NCBI GenBank assembly: GCA_038025085.1
Contig: CM076143.1
Location: 50,166,501-50,230,500 of the forward strand
Direction: 5' to 3'
Length of the DNA: 64,000 nt
Source of the DNA: Tetragonia tetragonoides
Taxonomy: Eukaryota > Streptophyta > Magnoliopsida > Caryophyllales > Aizoaceae
The position numbers were made by a program, and so were the translations under genes. The stretch's first letter is position 1; every line of letters starts with the position of its first letter. The notes under the pieces were generated by a model. That model searched no databases. It saw nothing but the letters and a program-made list of their open reading frames with translations, and had not been told where the DNA came from. Below, piece by piece: positions 34,856 through 47,760 of the stretch.

Positions 34856-37739
34856 CAGAGCACGGTCAACCCAGAGTTTAACAAAGAGAGGGAAGAGCAA
34901 GTCGCGATTATAGAGGATATATGAGTCGAATTCGAAATTGGGTCAGTTTTACAAAGCTAGCTTTGGGATTGAAACGTTTGGCATCCTCCTAAATCTGTAA
35001 GTTTTTGTAGTTCTACTGGGATTATCTAATTTCGTTGAAATTTTGTTACTCAGTTAGGGTTTTAACTTTTTTTTTATATCTGGTATTGAATTAATCCTTG
35101 AGGTCTGTTTTATGGTTTTGATAATTGCGAATTATGTTTCTTCTGTTTGTGCGAATTAGGTTTGGGCATCTGATCAAGTTCTGGATATTTTTTTCTGCAT
35201 CTGATAAGTAGTACAAGATAAGATTAACATTATCAGAGATTTATGTTTTTCCTTCCAAGATTGAATTTTTATGTTGGTTGGAATTGAAAATTCTGTATGG
35301 ACATGACGTTGGATACCTTATAAAATCATATGAGTGATAATTTTTCTGTGAATTATTATTTCTTTAATTGTTGTTTCTGAATTGGGGTTTTTGGTAGGGT
35401 TGAGTTACAGGGTTTTTTTTTTTTTGCATTGGAATGTTTGATTTTGTACTAAATTTTCTGTCTTTGCCCTTGATAGAGATGAAATTAATGTATGTTCTTG
35501 ATGTTAATTGTGTTTGTAGTGAGATATAAGCGAGTTTGCCGGATTTTGGGTTTTAGTACATTTCTCTATTGGGTATCTCTCCAATTTTCTGGGTATTTCT
35601 CTAATTTTTGGTCTACTACATTTCTCTAAGGTTCAGAAATGGTTGTGCATAAACTGTTCCACCTCTCTTTCTCAAATTTCTCCTTTCCTTTGTTTGCTGT
35701 AAGACAGTATTTAGTTCATACTCTGTAAAATGATGTCTTTCAATTATCTCTCTCTCTTCTGGGGTCATTACAAAAAGTAAGATATATTGTTCTAGTGGTT
35801 TAAAGTCTTTGGCAAGTTGATAACAGTTTCAGACCTGCTGTGAGAGTTCTAATTTCAGTCTCTTTAAGCATCTTTTTGCATGTTAGAAGCTGAAAATTAA
35901 AGGCAAATTATGCCTATGATTAGTGCAGCAAGGTTTACTTATTTTGGATGGGTATTTGTGAGCTAAAGTGAGCATCCTGCTGCGTTCCCACACTGTTTTC
36001 GGGTCGGGAATTGAGACCTAAATTTGCTGTCAAATCTTAATCTTTCCATGTTCTAATGTCGTTATTGGCATGTTAATACACCTAAAATCAGTAAAGAGTG
36101 TATGAGTACAAGGGGGAAGGTTAAGGTATGGTTGGAACCCATTTTACGAGCTGAAACAGATGAGTTTTAGAAGGGAGTAACCAAGACATGATTGTAAGCA
36201 CTTAAGGTAGAAAATTAGCTTAGTTACATTCTATTCAGTGTTGTGAAATTTAGAACTGTTTTCGGCCTCTTAATGTTTGGTTTTGCATGCTCAGAAGTTG
36301 AAATTTCAGTGAAAAGCTAGTGTCTTATGTGTGAAACAATGATTAATAAGTTTGATATGCTATATGTGACTAAAGTAATGAGTTTGCATTGTTTATACAA
36401 TGTACTCAGGTTCTGTAATTCAAACCTGAACCATGAATCTTTATCCCTATTTTTGCTTGTTAATGGCTGGAAACTTAAAGAACCAACAAGGCACTATGAG
36501 GGGAGTATTGGTACAAATGGATGAGTGTGCATGAACTTGTATGCATGTGTTAAAAAGACTATTTTCTTGTATGTGTTAAAAAGACTATTGGTACAAATGG
36601 ATGAGTAAGCAAGTAGCAAACTTTGCTTTTTGGTCTTTTTAAGTTATTGACAGAAATGAAAATGTGAAGCCAGTGAATGGAAGAAAAAACCATGTTAGTG
36701 GAGTAGTGTAGTGATATAATTAATGTCTCGCGTATTGGCTAAGATGGCTTGTGACAATGAGCATGTGAGTTCTTGCTTTATTTGTACAACTTCCTTTGCT
36801 GTTTATTTGTACTTTGAAAAGAGAAGGGGGTATCCTGAGAGAAACCTTTTCTCTGATTTCGACACTTAAAACATTGTCAGAATTGAGAACCTATTGTCTA
36901 CTTTTGTGGGTATAGCTGGAAGTTTTTTTGCTATATGTATTGGAGACAACCTCTCTGTTTATTACAGATTTAAGGCTGCATACATTCCCCCTCCCCCCTT
37001 ATACCCTGCCTGAGTGAGAAACTCTTTGGAGACACTGGAGTGCTGATGTTGTGGCAATAGATGAGCTCTTTGCATGAGATTCAGTTATGACATTTGTGAT
37101 TTTCATGTAGCTCTTTTTACGTGATTACAATTGTGTCCAGACAGTGCTGGTGAGGGAGAGTGCCAGCTCATTGTGTTTGGAAGGCAAGGAAATGGAAGTG
37201 TCCCTTCTACGGATCCAGATTGAGAGCCAATTCAGATATAGTGCCATTTAGTTTATTTTGTTGTCGGGGTGAGAATGAGGGATTTACAACTCCCATTAGA
37301 GTATTATAATTATTTACATTACTTGAAGTCCTTGTTTCCATCCGTGGTTACCTGTTAATTTGACTGAATGCTCTGCCAGCCTAGAGCTTACCGAGGTTAG
37401 GAAGGATTTAGCCCTCCTAGAGCTTACCGATGGGCCCTTAATAGGAGACTTTGGCGTAGTAGGATTCACATAAATGACACCACATAGAGGGTGTGGGCCA
37501 ATGGGGCATCTCTAAGGATTATTTGGGTATTGGCTTTTGCTGTGCAGTCTTTGTCTATTTAGGGTTTTTTGGGCACTGTTCATCCCTCATCCTTTTCCCT
37601 ATTAATTTATTTGTTTGGTCTTGTGTGCATTTCTAAATTCTCATTCCTTCGCTTTTTCATGCATCCTTTCATTCACTTGTTATGCAGTCTTTGTCCAGCA
37701 TGTGTTATTGCCTTGGTTTGATTAGGTAGAAAGTCTAGA

Positions 37740-38020
37740 AGTGCTGCTGCTGCGCTGGCGCTACTGCTGCTGCTGCTGCGTTGCTGCCGCAGCTCTGCTG
37801 CTGCAGCGCTGCTTCTACTGCAGCGCTGCTTCTGTTGCAGTGCTTCTGCGCTGCTACTGCTGCGCTGGCGCTGCCGCTGCGTTGCTGCCACAGTGTTGCT
37901 TCCGCAGGCCCGCAGCCCTGTTGCTGCACTGCAGCCTTGCTGCTGCAGTGCTGCTTCTGCTGCTGCGCTAGCGCTGCTGCTGCAGTGCTTCTACGCTGCT
38001 TCTGCTGCAGCTTAGTTCTG
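37740..38020. repeat. GCT-rich imperfect trinucleotide array inside the CACTA element
   Basis: About 280 bp of imperfect GCTGCTGCTGC with units such as GCTTCTGCTGCAGC. All frames translate as poly-Ala, poly-Leu, poly-Gln or poly-Ser. These frames are not supported as genes. Confidence 0.9.
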
Positions 38021-41000
38021 GTTCTGCATACCACCAATATAGAGTTTTACAGGACATACCTAAATATGTCTCTCATTTTTTTAGATAAGAATTTTTTTTA
38101 TTAATGGTAAGTATACATCATAGAACAATGATTGGTTTCACCATCTCAAGTCCATAAGGTTGTAACACAGAACTATAATTTGACCAGGTTCGCTTTAGAT
38201 TTTCAGATTTTGATGGTTGTAAGATGCACCCACCTTAGATTAGAAATATATATATTATGTACATCCAAGGTGATGTAGTTTTCCTGCTTCATGAATTGGA
38301 CTTTGTCGCACAATATTCAGTATTAATTTGAGAGCTTTTAAGAATTAGCTGAATGAAAATAGAGATTGTCAGACTTTGCAACAAAATGTACTCTGATCTC
38401 CATTAGCGTGTTCCAATAACAGCTCCCCTCTTGCTTAGGCTCATACTCTTACCTTTTAAGTTGTTTGTTGCTTGTTAAGCTGATTAAATTGGGTGCCCAA
38501 TATGGAGTTTGATATGGTTCCATGGGATTTGAAATTGTTCATTTGTGATTATGCAGGATTTTTCAAGGGAGAGGTGAGATGATAATTTCAGCATGTTGAT
38601 GTTCGATCAAAAAGTCGCTCGATTTGTTGATGGAAAAATTCAAGACTAGTGCTTCATTTCTTCTAGTTTTTTCAATAAAAATATTTAGCGGTATTGTAGG
38701 AACAACTAATTATAGACCGGAGTTTTGTTTGAGATGTAGTCACAAAACCTTTTTTTTGAAGTCTTGTGGCGACAATATATTGATAATTTCTAAGTACATT
38801 AATGGTGAAATATATGTATTTGTCGTTTCTTTGGAAGAGTGCAACATGTACAACTTATAACATATATGTGATAAGTAACAGGTACTGGGCATAGCATTTG
38901 TTGTCACAAAAAAAAATGTTCAAATGATTGTGACGCTACTACGCGTGGAAAACTTTCCCCAGCTTGATATATTTGTGACGCTTTTATCTGTCAAAAACAT
39001 CCTTGCTAAATTATTTACCACGCTTTTTAGCGGAAAAGATATTTTCCCGCCTTTTTTATCAGCTGAAATAACTATAAAATTGCTACGGGTAAAAGCGTGG
39101 AGAAAATACAATTACCCATGAATACAAGTGTGGATAAGTTGTGACATTAAAAAGCGTACAGAAAGTACTATAAACCACGGAATTAACCATGGATCAGTTT
39201 GTGACATGAAAAAGCGTAGCATAAATAAGCGTGGTAAATTATCCACATTGAATTTAGTCACGCTTTTAAAAAGCATGGTAAAAGACTTTTTCCACGCTTG
39301 AAAGTGTCGTAAACCATCATTTTTTAGCGTGGTTAAGTAGCATTTTTGTTGTAGTGTTGGGTTTTGAGAGGATCTTCCAAGCAAGTTTACATAAGAAGGC
39401 AGCGTTAACAGACTCGTATTTGCGAAGGCTAAGGCCTCCATAAATTTTGGGGCGGAAAATGCTGTCCCACCCAACTAAGGGGAACTTTTTATCATCACCC
39501 GTACCTTTCCAGAAGAATTCGCGGCTAATTTTGTCGAGTTCAGGGCAAGTAGACTTGGACAGATCAAAGCATTGCACGGAATGGGAGGGAATGGCCTCCA
39601 GATTAGCCTGGATAAGCGCGACCCGTCCTGCCTTAGAAAGGGAGCTAGCAACTCAGGCATTCATTCTATTGCGTGCTTTGTCAATAAGGTTAGCAAAAGT
39701 AGATTTCGACGCTTGCTTATCAAAGACATGGCAGCCAAGATATTTCCCTAGGGAGTCCTTAATGGGGATGTCAAGAATCGTGTTAATCATCTGTCTGGTC
39801 GGGAGGCTCACTAATTTGGAGCATACAATAGCTGATTTATGAAAGTTAATAAGTTGGCCAGACTTAGTGCAGAAGCGCTGCAGTATATTCTTAAGGCGAT
39901 GACAGGCGTCCCTGGAGGCTTTGCAGAAGAGAATGTTGTCATCAGCAAAAAAGAGCCCGGGAATAACAGGAGCAGAGGGTGTTATTTTGACACCAATGCC
40001 TGATTTGCGATCAGTACTTTCACTGATAATTTGCCGAGCAAAGACATCCATACAGAGAATAAAAAGATAAGGGGAGAGTGGGTCTCCTTGTCTAAGCCCT
40101 CGCAAAGCAGGGAATAGGGGAGAAGGTTCGTCATTGACAAGTACAGAGTAAGAAACTATGGTAACACATTGCTTAACCCACCCAATCCAAGTGCTATGGA
40201 AGCCAAGCTTAGAGAGACATTCAAATAGGAAATCCCACTCAATTCTATCATAAGCTTTTTCCATGTCAAGCTTGACAGGTATCCATCCAGTTTTAGCACG
40301 AGATTTTCTAAACATGTTCATGATCTAATGCGTAAGGAGGATGTTATCATGAATGGACCTCCCAGGGAAGAAGGCACCTTGAAAAGGACTCACCAGAGTG
40401 TCCAGCAAGGGGCGTAGACGATTAAAAAAAACTTTGGAAATGATTTTGGTGAGGGTACTACAAAGACTAATGGGCCGTAAATGGTTAACAGTCTCGGGGG
40501 CATTAATCTTAGGGATAAGCACAATAAATGTGTGGTTAATTTCGCGGAGCATTTTTTTTCCCGTGGAAGAAGGCTTGGATTGCTGCGGTGACTTCTGATA
40601 CAATAATGTTCCAATAATGTTGGAAAAAACACGCTCCAAATCCATCAGGATCCCGGGCTTTGGCTGGGCTCATCTGAAATATAGCTGTTTTGATTTCCTC
40701 TTGTGAGACCTCCATAATTAATTCCGCATTCATGTCATGAGAGATAAGTGTGGGAATGTCATCAATATTAATTGTGCGTCCACGGGGGTGCTCCGAAGTG
40801 AATCGTTTGCTAAATTCAGATAGAATATGATCTTTAATTAGTTTATCATCTTCAAGCCATGCCCCAGAGCTTTCACGGATTTTAAAAATTTGTTTTTTCT
40901 TAACTTTGGCATTATGAATACGTTGGAAAAAGGAAGAGTTGCGATCACCATCCGTTAGCCACTTTTTTTTTTGCATAGGCATTCCAAAAGGTTTGTGAAA

Positions 41001-42673
41001 AAAAGAAGAAGCTTCTCGCGTTGCAGAATGAGTCGCTCTAATGTTTTATGCCAATTAAGATTAGACGGAGTGTCGAGGATCCTGGATTCAGCATGTTTAA
41101 TTTTTTTCGTAATTAAGAGTAACTTTTTTGTGAATATGTCCAATAGTTTAGTAGTTCCAAGACTTAAGCTTAGACTTAAGGAGTTTGAGTTTCTTAGTAA
41201 GCCGGAACATTCTAGACCAAGAGACTAAGCGTTGCCATGAGTCCTGGACAATGGTCACTGTTTCCTTAAATTGAGTCCAGAAAGGCTGAAAGTGGACGTG
41301 CTTTGGTTTAGATGAGGGTGGGGCCCCTGTTTCGAGGACAATACGGGCATGATCAGAACAAGTAAAGGAGAGAGTTTTAACTATACAATGTGGGAATAAG
41401 TTAGTCCAGTCGTCTCTAGCTAGGGCCCTATCAAGGGTTTCTTGCACAAGTTCATCACCAAACCTCCGTTTCCAGGTGAATTGATTGCCAATACTGAGTA
41501 CAGATTCAAAATTGCACTGAGCCATGAGGTGATTGAGACGTTGGAGACGTGAAGGCGCACAGGGAGCACCACCACTCTTCTCCTCGGTACTACCAAGTTC
41601 ATTAAAGTCGCCGATAAGGCACCAAGGGAGAGAGATTGAGCTATTCAAGGTAGCCAATTGTTGCCAAAAAAGGTTTTTTCAGATTCTTGGGCAGGGGCAT
41701 AGATACCTGACACAACGCATTTGGTTTTGTTGCATAATTCAGTGATTTCAAGTGAGATAATACGATCAAGTTTATGTAGGATAGAAATATTTACGTTAGT
41801 TTCATTCCATATATAGAACCCATATGCCACCAGAATGATTCATAGAGTTAACAAATTTAAAATGGGTAAAGCCTAAATTTTTAATAAAGCGCTTAGAATT
41901 GGTGGAGCTGGTCATGGTTTCTAAAATGATCATTACATCAGGTTAGATAAATTTCCGGTAGAAACAAATTTCGCTAATTGCCTGGGCTTTTTTGGCACCA
42001 TTAACATTCCACGCAAAGATCTTCATAAATTAAAAAAGATTAAATAATAAGCATGCAAAGTCGAGATCATAGATCAAATAAGACCATAAATAAGGAGAAG
42101 GAGGGCCAGGCCTAGCTCACCATAGCACAAAGTCCAAAACTGAACTGAGAGGCAAACACGTCTTGGGGAAAAGAGAGCCAGATTGTTTCAAGGGCCAAGG
42201 CCCAGGTCATCACTTTGTAAAAAGAACAAAAGTGAATGATTAGAGTATCAAGTGCAGTATCATAGAGAATAAAAGGCCGACCCATAATCCGTGTCATAGT
42301 ACCAAGATAAGCACATAAAGGAAGCACTAAGTCCAAAAAATGCAGATTGAACCAGGGGCTAGAGAGAAAAAGGATCCAACGAAGTGAGACAACCCAAATT
42401 AAAAGCAAGTTTAAAAAATATGGAAGAACAATCTGAACAATTAAGCAAAAAGATAACCATAAGAAATAAACCACCCTGAAATAAGCATAATATAATACAA
42501 TCCAGAACTTACAAAAGTCCAAATCACCAATTAACATGAACACCAGATGAGGAAAATGTAGGTGAGAGAAGCAGGGTAGTAAAAGACAAAGAAAAAGGAA
42601 AACAGTTCTTGAAAGGGGATAAACAACCAACATTAAATAAGTAGGGAGGGGGCAAGAAAGCATCACTGGGAGA

Positions 42674-43995
42674 TCAGTCGTGGCCACCACCAGAGGGACC
42701 CCTGCTGCCAGCCGAGTCCGCATCCTCATCCATTCTTGTCGTCTTAGAGGACTCGAAGGAGAGCTCGGGAGCAAGCTGATCCTCATAGTCCATATCATCA
42801 TCAGCATCATTCATCAAGGGGAGAAGAGAGGAAGCCAACCCAAGAGCACTAGCAGCCGCATCAAAGTTAGAGAGAGGCACAACTGCAGGTGGCCTAGGAG
42901 CCCAGATAGGGCTAAATCCATCATCATCAGCACCCTGGAGGGGAGGATCAGCAACAGACTCGAGGACATCGAAGATGTTGGAGGTAGGACAAGAGAAGGA
43001 AGTGCTCACAACTTTGGGCGGCTCTACACGAATCTGATCAGTTCCCTCGACAGCACCCACATCATAAGTGGCTAGGCTAGGCCCAGCTCTCGATGAAGAT
43101 CCTCTAAACTTATTCCTTTTAGTACGAGAAATGGGGTGGGGGCGAGTACGTCTTTGAGGAATAACCATAATCCATTCCGGAGAAGCATCAGTAATATCAC
43201 CATCAGTAGAAAGATTAGCCAAGTGGGGAGAGAGGATAGTAGCATTGAGTTGTTCCACAATGATATGATAATCATTGTGTTGAACCAAGGGGCAAGCATC
43301 TATCTCATGATCAGCCAAACCACACAAAGAGCAAACAACATGGAGACCCTCATAGCACAAAGCAAAAACCTTAGCACCCAAAGCAGTGTTAATAGAAATA
43401 GAGACTTTAAGAGGTTGAGTAACATCAAGCTTAAGACAAACACGAGCAAACCTACCACGAAGACGCAGTCTAGTAAAGTTATCCAGTTTAAGAAGAGCAC
43501 CAACAGGAGCCAGAATGGCACGAAGGGTATGAAAACTCCAAAGCTCAATGGGTAAACGAGGGACACGAACCCATCGATCAATGGTGTCAATAGTAGAGGT
43601 GTAGGGATCAAAGGCAGGGGTCGAAGGTCGAACTACCAGATTAAGGCCTTGGACAAACCAAGGCCTATTGACCCAAACAAACCTTCGGTCCATTTCAGTG
43701 AAAAGCGAATAATAAACCACTCATTGCCCATATCAATAAAAACAACTTTCCCACGAACCTCAGTCCAGTCCCTTTTGTTCTTAATCTGGATGAGAGAAAG
43801 AGGGACCACCCCACCCCAGACCTTAGCATGGAGAGCGAAGGCTCCCAAGTTAGGTTCAGGTTTGTCAGGTTCACCATGGTCAGGGGGAGGGGGGTCTATT
43901 CCGTCGTCACCAGCACCGAGAGCGAGGAGCTCATCAGCACTAAGGACAACTCCAGATGGGGAAGTGGGAGGAAGAGGGTGATCTTGACTAGCCAT
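42674..43995 (-). pseudogene. LINE ORF1 (nucleic-acid-binding protein, DUF4283 type), frameshifted
   Basis: It begins MASQDHPLPPTSPSGVVLSA at 43995 and reads through KVWGGVVPLSLIQI and VVFIDMGNEWFIIRFS, then shifts frame near 43700 and continues MDRRFVWVNRPWFVQGLNLV, VWVRVPRLPIELW-like DRWVRVPRLPIELWSF and a CCHC knuckle CSLCGLADHEIDAC. This matches the first protein of plant L1-type LINEs, which coats the element RNA. The C-terminal part is acidic and low in complexity. Apart from the single frameshift it is well kept. Confidence 0.85.
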
Positions 43996-45234
43996 TCCAT
44001 TTCGGAGAGCAGAACAAAAAGACTTTGGTGGGAGAGAGCTCCACTAGCTCCACCACTAGCAACAGCTCCACACGAGCGACCAGAGGAGAGGAGAGAGGGT
44101 TGAAGGAGATGAGAGGAAGGCGAATTGGAATATAGTGAGGATCCATCGGATTTTGAGGATTGAGGAGAAGGCAAAGAATTCATAGTGAGAGGGAATTTAG
44201 TAGAGAGGGTATGAGAATGAGATGGGCTAAAAAACGAAGGGGAAAGGCTCCTTATATAGAAGAAGAGAGGCCAGATAAGAGTAGAAAACCCAGATAAAGG
44301 ATTGAGAAATCCAATACCAGACATGCAGAGGCCAAACAATAAAAAAAACCCAATTAATGGTAAATACGAAGAGACCCAACATCAGAAAATGAGAAGAATA
44401 AGCAAAATCCAATCTCTGCTAGCAAAATAATTGAAATTAAACATGCAAAAGGGAAGAAACTGACCTTTGCTCAGACAATTAGTATAATAATATTCCCAAT
44501 TTAGATACCCAAGAAGAAAATCATTGTTAAGCTTATCTTTAATTATCTGACAGCTTGAGGAGCAGGTCGAGAAGATCCTTCCACAAAAACAAATCCCTTT
44601 CCCAAGACACATCGCGTGTAAATCTTCAGCCAATTTTATCAAGTAATTACAATTAACACTCAACCACTTGCTCCAAATGAAAGAACCACAACAGAAACGC
44701 CAACGATCCGTAGTAGAAAGTCGGACTTGAAGCGACGCTACAGAAGCAATAGGCCAGGATCTAGCAATTCGATCCAATCAGAGATCACCGAGCCATAATT
44801 AAGGCTATAATTAACATAAATAGGGCTAGAGTAGTGATAATTAACCCAGAGAGAGATTGAAAAGGGACCAATAAGATGGAAAAGGCACAGCAACTTGCTT
44901 TTAGGGTTTGGGAGCAAATGGCAATTAAAAGCCAATAAAACACAGAACAGGCGAAATTAAGGGTATAATTAGGGCTGAATTGAGAGCTAGAGTAAAGATC
45001 TGTAGGTAGCAGGGAGAATTTCAAGTAAACAGGCGTAAATTGGGGCAGTGAGATGAGAGATTGGGGGGAGGCGGTGGGTTGGGGGGTTACTTAGGGCGAG
45101 AGAGATCGAGGGTTCTAGAGGGAGTTTTCTCTCTCATCCTTTCTAATTTTGAAAAGGGTGACAAAAAAATCAATCGCCATTCACTTGCACCCTCTTTCGT
45201 TTAGCCAAAAAAAAAATCTAACTCAAACCAAAAA

Positions 45235-46622
45235 GAAAAATAAAATAAAAACGGAGATCCTTTGCAGACTGCAGTACTCCAACTCCCAAGATTGAATATA
45301 TCGAGTACAGGAGTATTATACAAGATGAATGAGAGGTCGAGATCATTTTGATAAGCGAGGTTCCTTATGAGACCAGAAAAAAAAAAAAAAAGAAGTAATA
45401 ATGCTCACATCATCTTTCAAATTGGCCTAATTCATCTTTGAGGCCATATAGCACGCCATTTCTCTCTTAGCCCATCATCAGGCCTTTTGGGTTAGCCCAG
45501 ATAATTTAAAACTGGTTCGTACTCCCGACTCTCCAGGCCTAAACCCGCATCTCAGATTCAAAATTGGCACTCCAACACTCACATTTCACAGATTTTTTTT
45601 TTTTTTTTAGATTTTTTGAAAGGCAATTAATGTGCACATAGACCCACTCAGCTCCACCCGTGGGCAGGGAAGAAGAAAGAGGCAACTCAACTCCACAGAA
45701 AACTTCAATTTAATAGGTGGAAACCGATTAGACCGGCCTGGTTAAGCCCCAATCGTTGAAACACATTTCCCCTCAACTTGAGGGCTTTGAAGGGCTGCAA
45801 CTTGCAATTAGGGGTGAGAGGAACTGGGTACACACTTGATATTACACTACTCGGAATTAGCATTGGTCTATCGGCGCCTAATTTTTAGACATTGGACTTG
45901 GAATTGGTTGCATCGGTTCCTAATTCTTAGTAGTTAAAATTGGATCCATCGGGCACCCACCGAATATTAGGTGACAGATGGCCAAGGTCCTTATTAATCA
46001 AAATTTAGTATTTTTGAAAATAAAATAAGTTTATAAATTACAAAAAACATCAACAAATGTCAAATTTAGATTCCAAAATACAGCAAATTTAAAAATCACA
46101 TTACAATTTGTATTACAATAAACGGACAAGTTTTGCCAGTTATTTCCAACCACAAAAAATACAAATTTATATAACAAACGACTTATTACTTATCATATTG
46201 CTTACTAAACTAATATTAGTAGCTTACATAATTATTACTGGATACCAACTAGGGGAATTTTGGGGGATTTTAAATGAAAAGTACGATTTCAAATTCGATT
46301 TTGGTTTCGGTTATCTATTAGTTACGGGTACCTAGAATTAGAATTGGTTTACATGTGGTTACCCAATCGACTATACTTCTAAAAGTCGAACATTGGAACT
46401 GAAATTAGTTAATACTGATTCCTTTTTTTAGGAACAAGAATTGAAATTAGTTTGATCGATTATGATTTCGGAATCACCAATTCTGAATCGGTGTCAATTC
46501 AAAACCACTTTTAATACTATTTTTGGGTATACGAACTTTCTGCTCACCCCAGAAGCAAATCTTGCAATAGATAGATGTACACTTGTTTTTTTGGGTAAAC
46601 AATAGATAGATGTACACTTAAA
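45235..46622. other. Intergenic, decayed repeats
   Basis: From about 45810 to 46545 words such as GAATTGGTTGCATCGG and TTGGAACTGAAATTAG recur in loose form between GGGGTGAGAGG and CTGCTCACCCC. These could be the ends of a decayed hAT-type element, but the boundaries are not firm. No gene seen. Confidence 0.35.
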
Positions 46623-46631
46623 AATAAAAAA

Positions 46632-47427
46632 GAAAAATTGACTGCCAATAATCTGAAATTTGGCTGGTCAGCCGCAAATAATCCCAAATTTAATTTCAGT
46701 CTCAGATACTCCGAACTTACTACCCACCAGCCCAAAATGCTATAAATGAAAACGGCGTTAAAAATTCCGTTAACACCGTTTATTTTTTGACGATTGCACA
46801 TTTTAAAAAAAAATGAGAATTGCAAACCCCTTTTAACTCCCTATCCCCTTTCTTCATCTTCAACATGTTTCCAGTAATCATCTGCCATAGATTAAAAATC
46901 GAAGAAACAGCTCCATAGAAATGAGGAACATCAAAATCTTCATTTGAATTCGAGAAAATCAAACATTGGCCATCAAAAATGTTCAAAAAATCGAAATTTG
47001 ACACTAAAATTCAAGTGCCGAATATCAAAATCACCAAAAAATTCGCACAATTACAGCATCACAAAATCTCATCTAGGTACACCTCTCTCTCTCTCTCTGT
47101 TCTGTTTTGGTGGGTGAAAGTTGAGATTTGAAATTAACTTCATGTTATTGAGTGATGATTTTGGAGGAGTAAGGGTTTAATTTCCAACTGATGAAGAAAA
47201 ATGGGATTAAAATGGGGTTTGCATACCTCAATTTTTTATTTTTTTTTTAAATTAAAAATGTGCAGCCGTCAACATATAAACGGTGTTAACGGAATTTCTA
47301 ACACCGTCTTCATTTAAAGCACTTTGAGCGGGTGGGTCTTAACTTTGGAGTATTTGAGGCTAAAATCAAACTTAAGATTATTAGTGGTTGATCGGTCAAA
47401 CTTCGAATTATTAAGAGCAAATTTTCC
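46632..47427. mobile_element. Mutator-type element with long inverted repeats, 796 bp
   Basis: The first 150 bases and the last 150 bases are inverted copies at about 75-80 percent by eye; both contain ATTCCGTTAACACCGTTTA next to a GACG...GCAC word. The flanks are AATAAAAAA at 46623-46631 and 47428-47436, a 9-bp duplication, although low in complexity. The middle holds about 400 bp of other sequence, perhaps captured. Confidence 0.7.
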
Positions 47428-47477
47428 AATAAAAAAAGATGTGATTTTTTTTCATAGTTTTTCCATCACAAGGGTTT

Positions 47478-47578
47478 ATGGTTTCATGTTTTAACTCTCT
47501 AGCAAAAGGGTCAGCACTCGGCAGTTTCTTCACTCATCATCGTCTCCTTCCCCATCTTCTCCAGACTACAAGCATCAG
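47478..47578 (+). promoter_or_regulatory. Candidate 5' exon of the bL36 gene
   Basis: The segment ends AAGCATCAG|GTACTC, a good donor, and would join the acceptor GCAG at 50474. It carries an ATG at 47478 that opens a frame reading MVSCFNSLAKGSALGSFFTH, which looks like a mitochondrial presequence. With the splice as drawn that frame is out of phase with bL36 and ends at about 50516. It may be a leader exon, or the splice may differ. Confidence 0.4.
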
Positions 47579-47585
47579 GTACTCA

Positions 47586-47617
<32 letters not shown>

Positions 47618-47757
47618 TCCCTGCTATGTCTGTTCTCTCTCATCTTACTCGCCATTATTCACTCTAGTTCTCTCTCATCTTACTCGCCATTATTCACTCT
47701 AGTTCTCTCTCGTATGAACCATATAGTTATCTGATCTTTCATCTTTAATCTTTTGAG

Positions 47758-47760
<3 letters not shown>

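Larger units (their letters stand above)
34407..39356. mobile_element. CACTA (En/Spm) element, 4.95 kb, non-autonomous (inner layer)
   Basis: It starts CACTACAACAAATTCTCT and ends TTTTTGTTGTAGTG, the classic CACTA ends, with the 3-bp duplication TTG at 34404-34406 and 39357-39359. Both subterminal zones (about 34430-34600 and 38920-39350) hold many copies of ACCACGCTTTT / AAAAGCGTGG, as expected for transposase-binding repeats. No transposase frame is present. Inside are a GA array, intron-like T-rich sequence and a GCT-rich array. Confidence 0.93.
32983..42026 (-). pseudogene. LINE ORF2: endonuclease, reverse transcriptase and RNase H, broken
   Basis: It begins ATGAAGATCTTTGCGTGGAA at 42026 (MKIFAWNVNGAKKAQ, an APE endonuclease start). 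Endonuclease blocks continue to 41148 (WCLIGDFNELGS, RNRLDRALA-like ETLDRALARDDW, SDHARIVLE). Reverse transcriptase lies at 40982-39360: FKPISLC-like LRPISLCSTL, LDMEKAYDRIEWDF, GLRQGDPLSPYLF and the catalytic LFFADDNILF. After the CACTA insert the frame resumes at 34406 with a zinc-binding part (CPLCDFFMEDLDHLF) and RNase H (KINFDGSL, AEAIALRDAV, VEGDN). Breaks: a TAA after KFI near 41945, several frameshifts, the CACTA insert, and a 115-bp tandem duplication in RNase H. Confidence 0.88.
32769..45169 (-). mobile_element. L1-type LINE, 7.4 kb, split by a CACTA element (middle layer)
   Basis: A 17-bp duplication TCAATCGCCATTCACTT lies at 32752-32768 and 45170-45186. The poly(A) tail appears as the T tract at 32769-32781. 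Without the CACTA insert and its TTG the element is about 7.45 kb. Reading on the minus strand it has a leader (45169-43996), ORF1 and ORF2 with endonuclease, reverse transcriptase, zinc-binding and RNase H parts. Length suggests a near full-length insertion. Confidence 0.92.
32518..45215 (+). mobile_element. SINE of 280 bp, split by a LINE (outer layer of a three-level nest)
   Basis: The SINE is made of 32518-32768 and 45187-45215. Flanks are the 19-bp duplication ATCTAACTCAAACCAAAAA at 32499-32517 and 45216-45234. A B-box-like TATGAGTTCGAATCCC lies at 32580-32595 with an A-box-like GGTGGTCTACTGATTCC upstream, and an A tail ends it at 45206-45215. The halves join across the LINE duplication TCAATCGCCATTCACTT. 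Confidence 0.85.

Noticed and set aside
37735..38104. Overlapping poly-Ala, poly-Leu and poly-Gln open frames on both strands
   Set aside because: They come from a GCT-rich array inside a non-autonomous CACTA element; all frames are open because of composition, and none has a domain.
42680..43981. Plus-strand frames across the LINE ORF1
   Set aside because: They are antisense to ORF1, which has the recognisable DUF4283-type and CCHC parts.
45810..46560. A hAT element with ends GGGGTGAG / CTCACCCC and the 8-bp word CTTGCAAT
   Set aside because: The repeated word does not sit directly at both inverted ends, so the borders do not agree.
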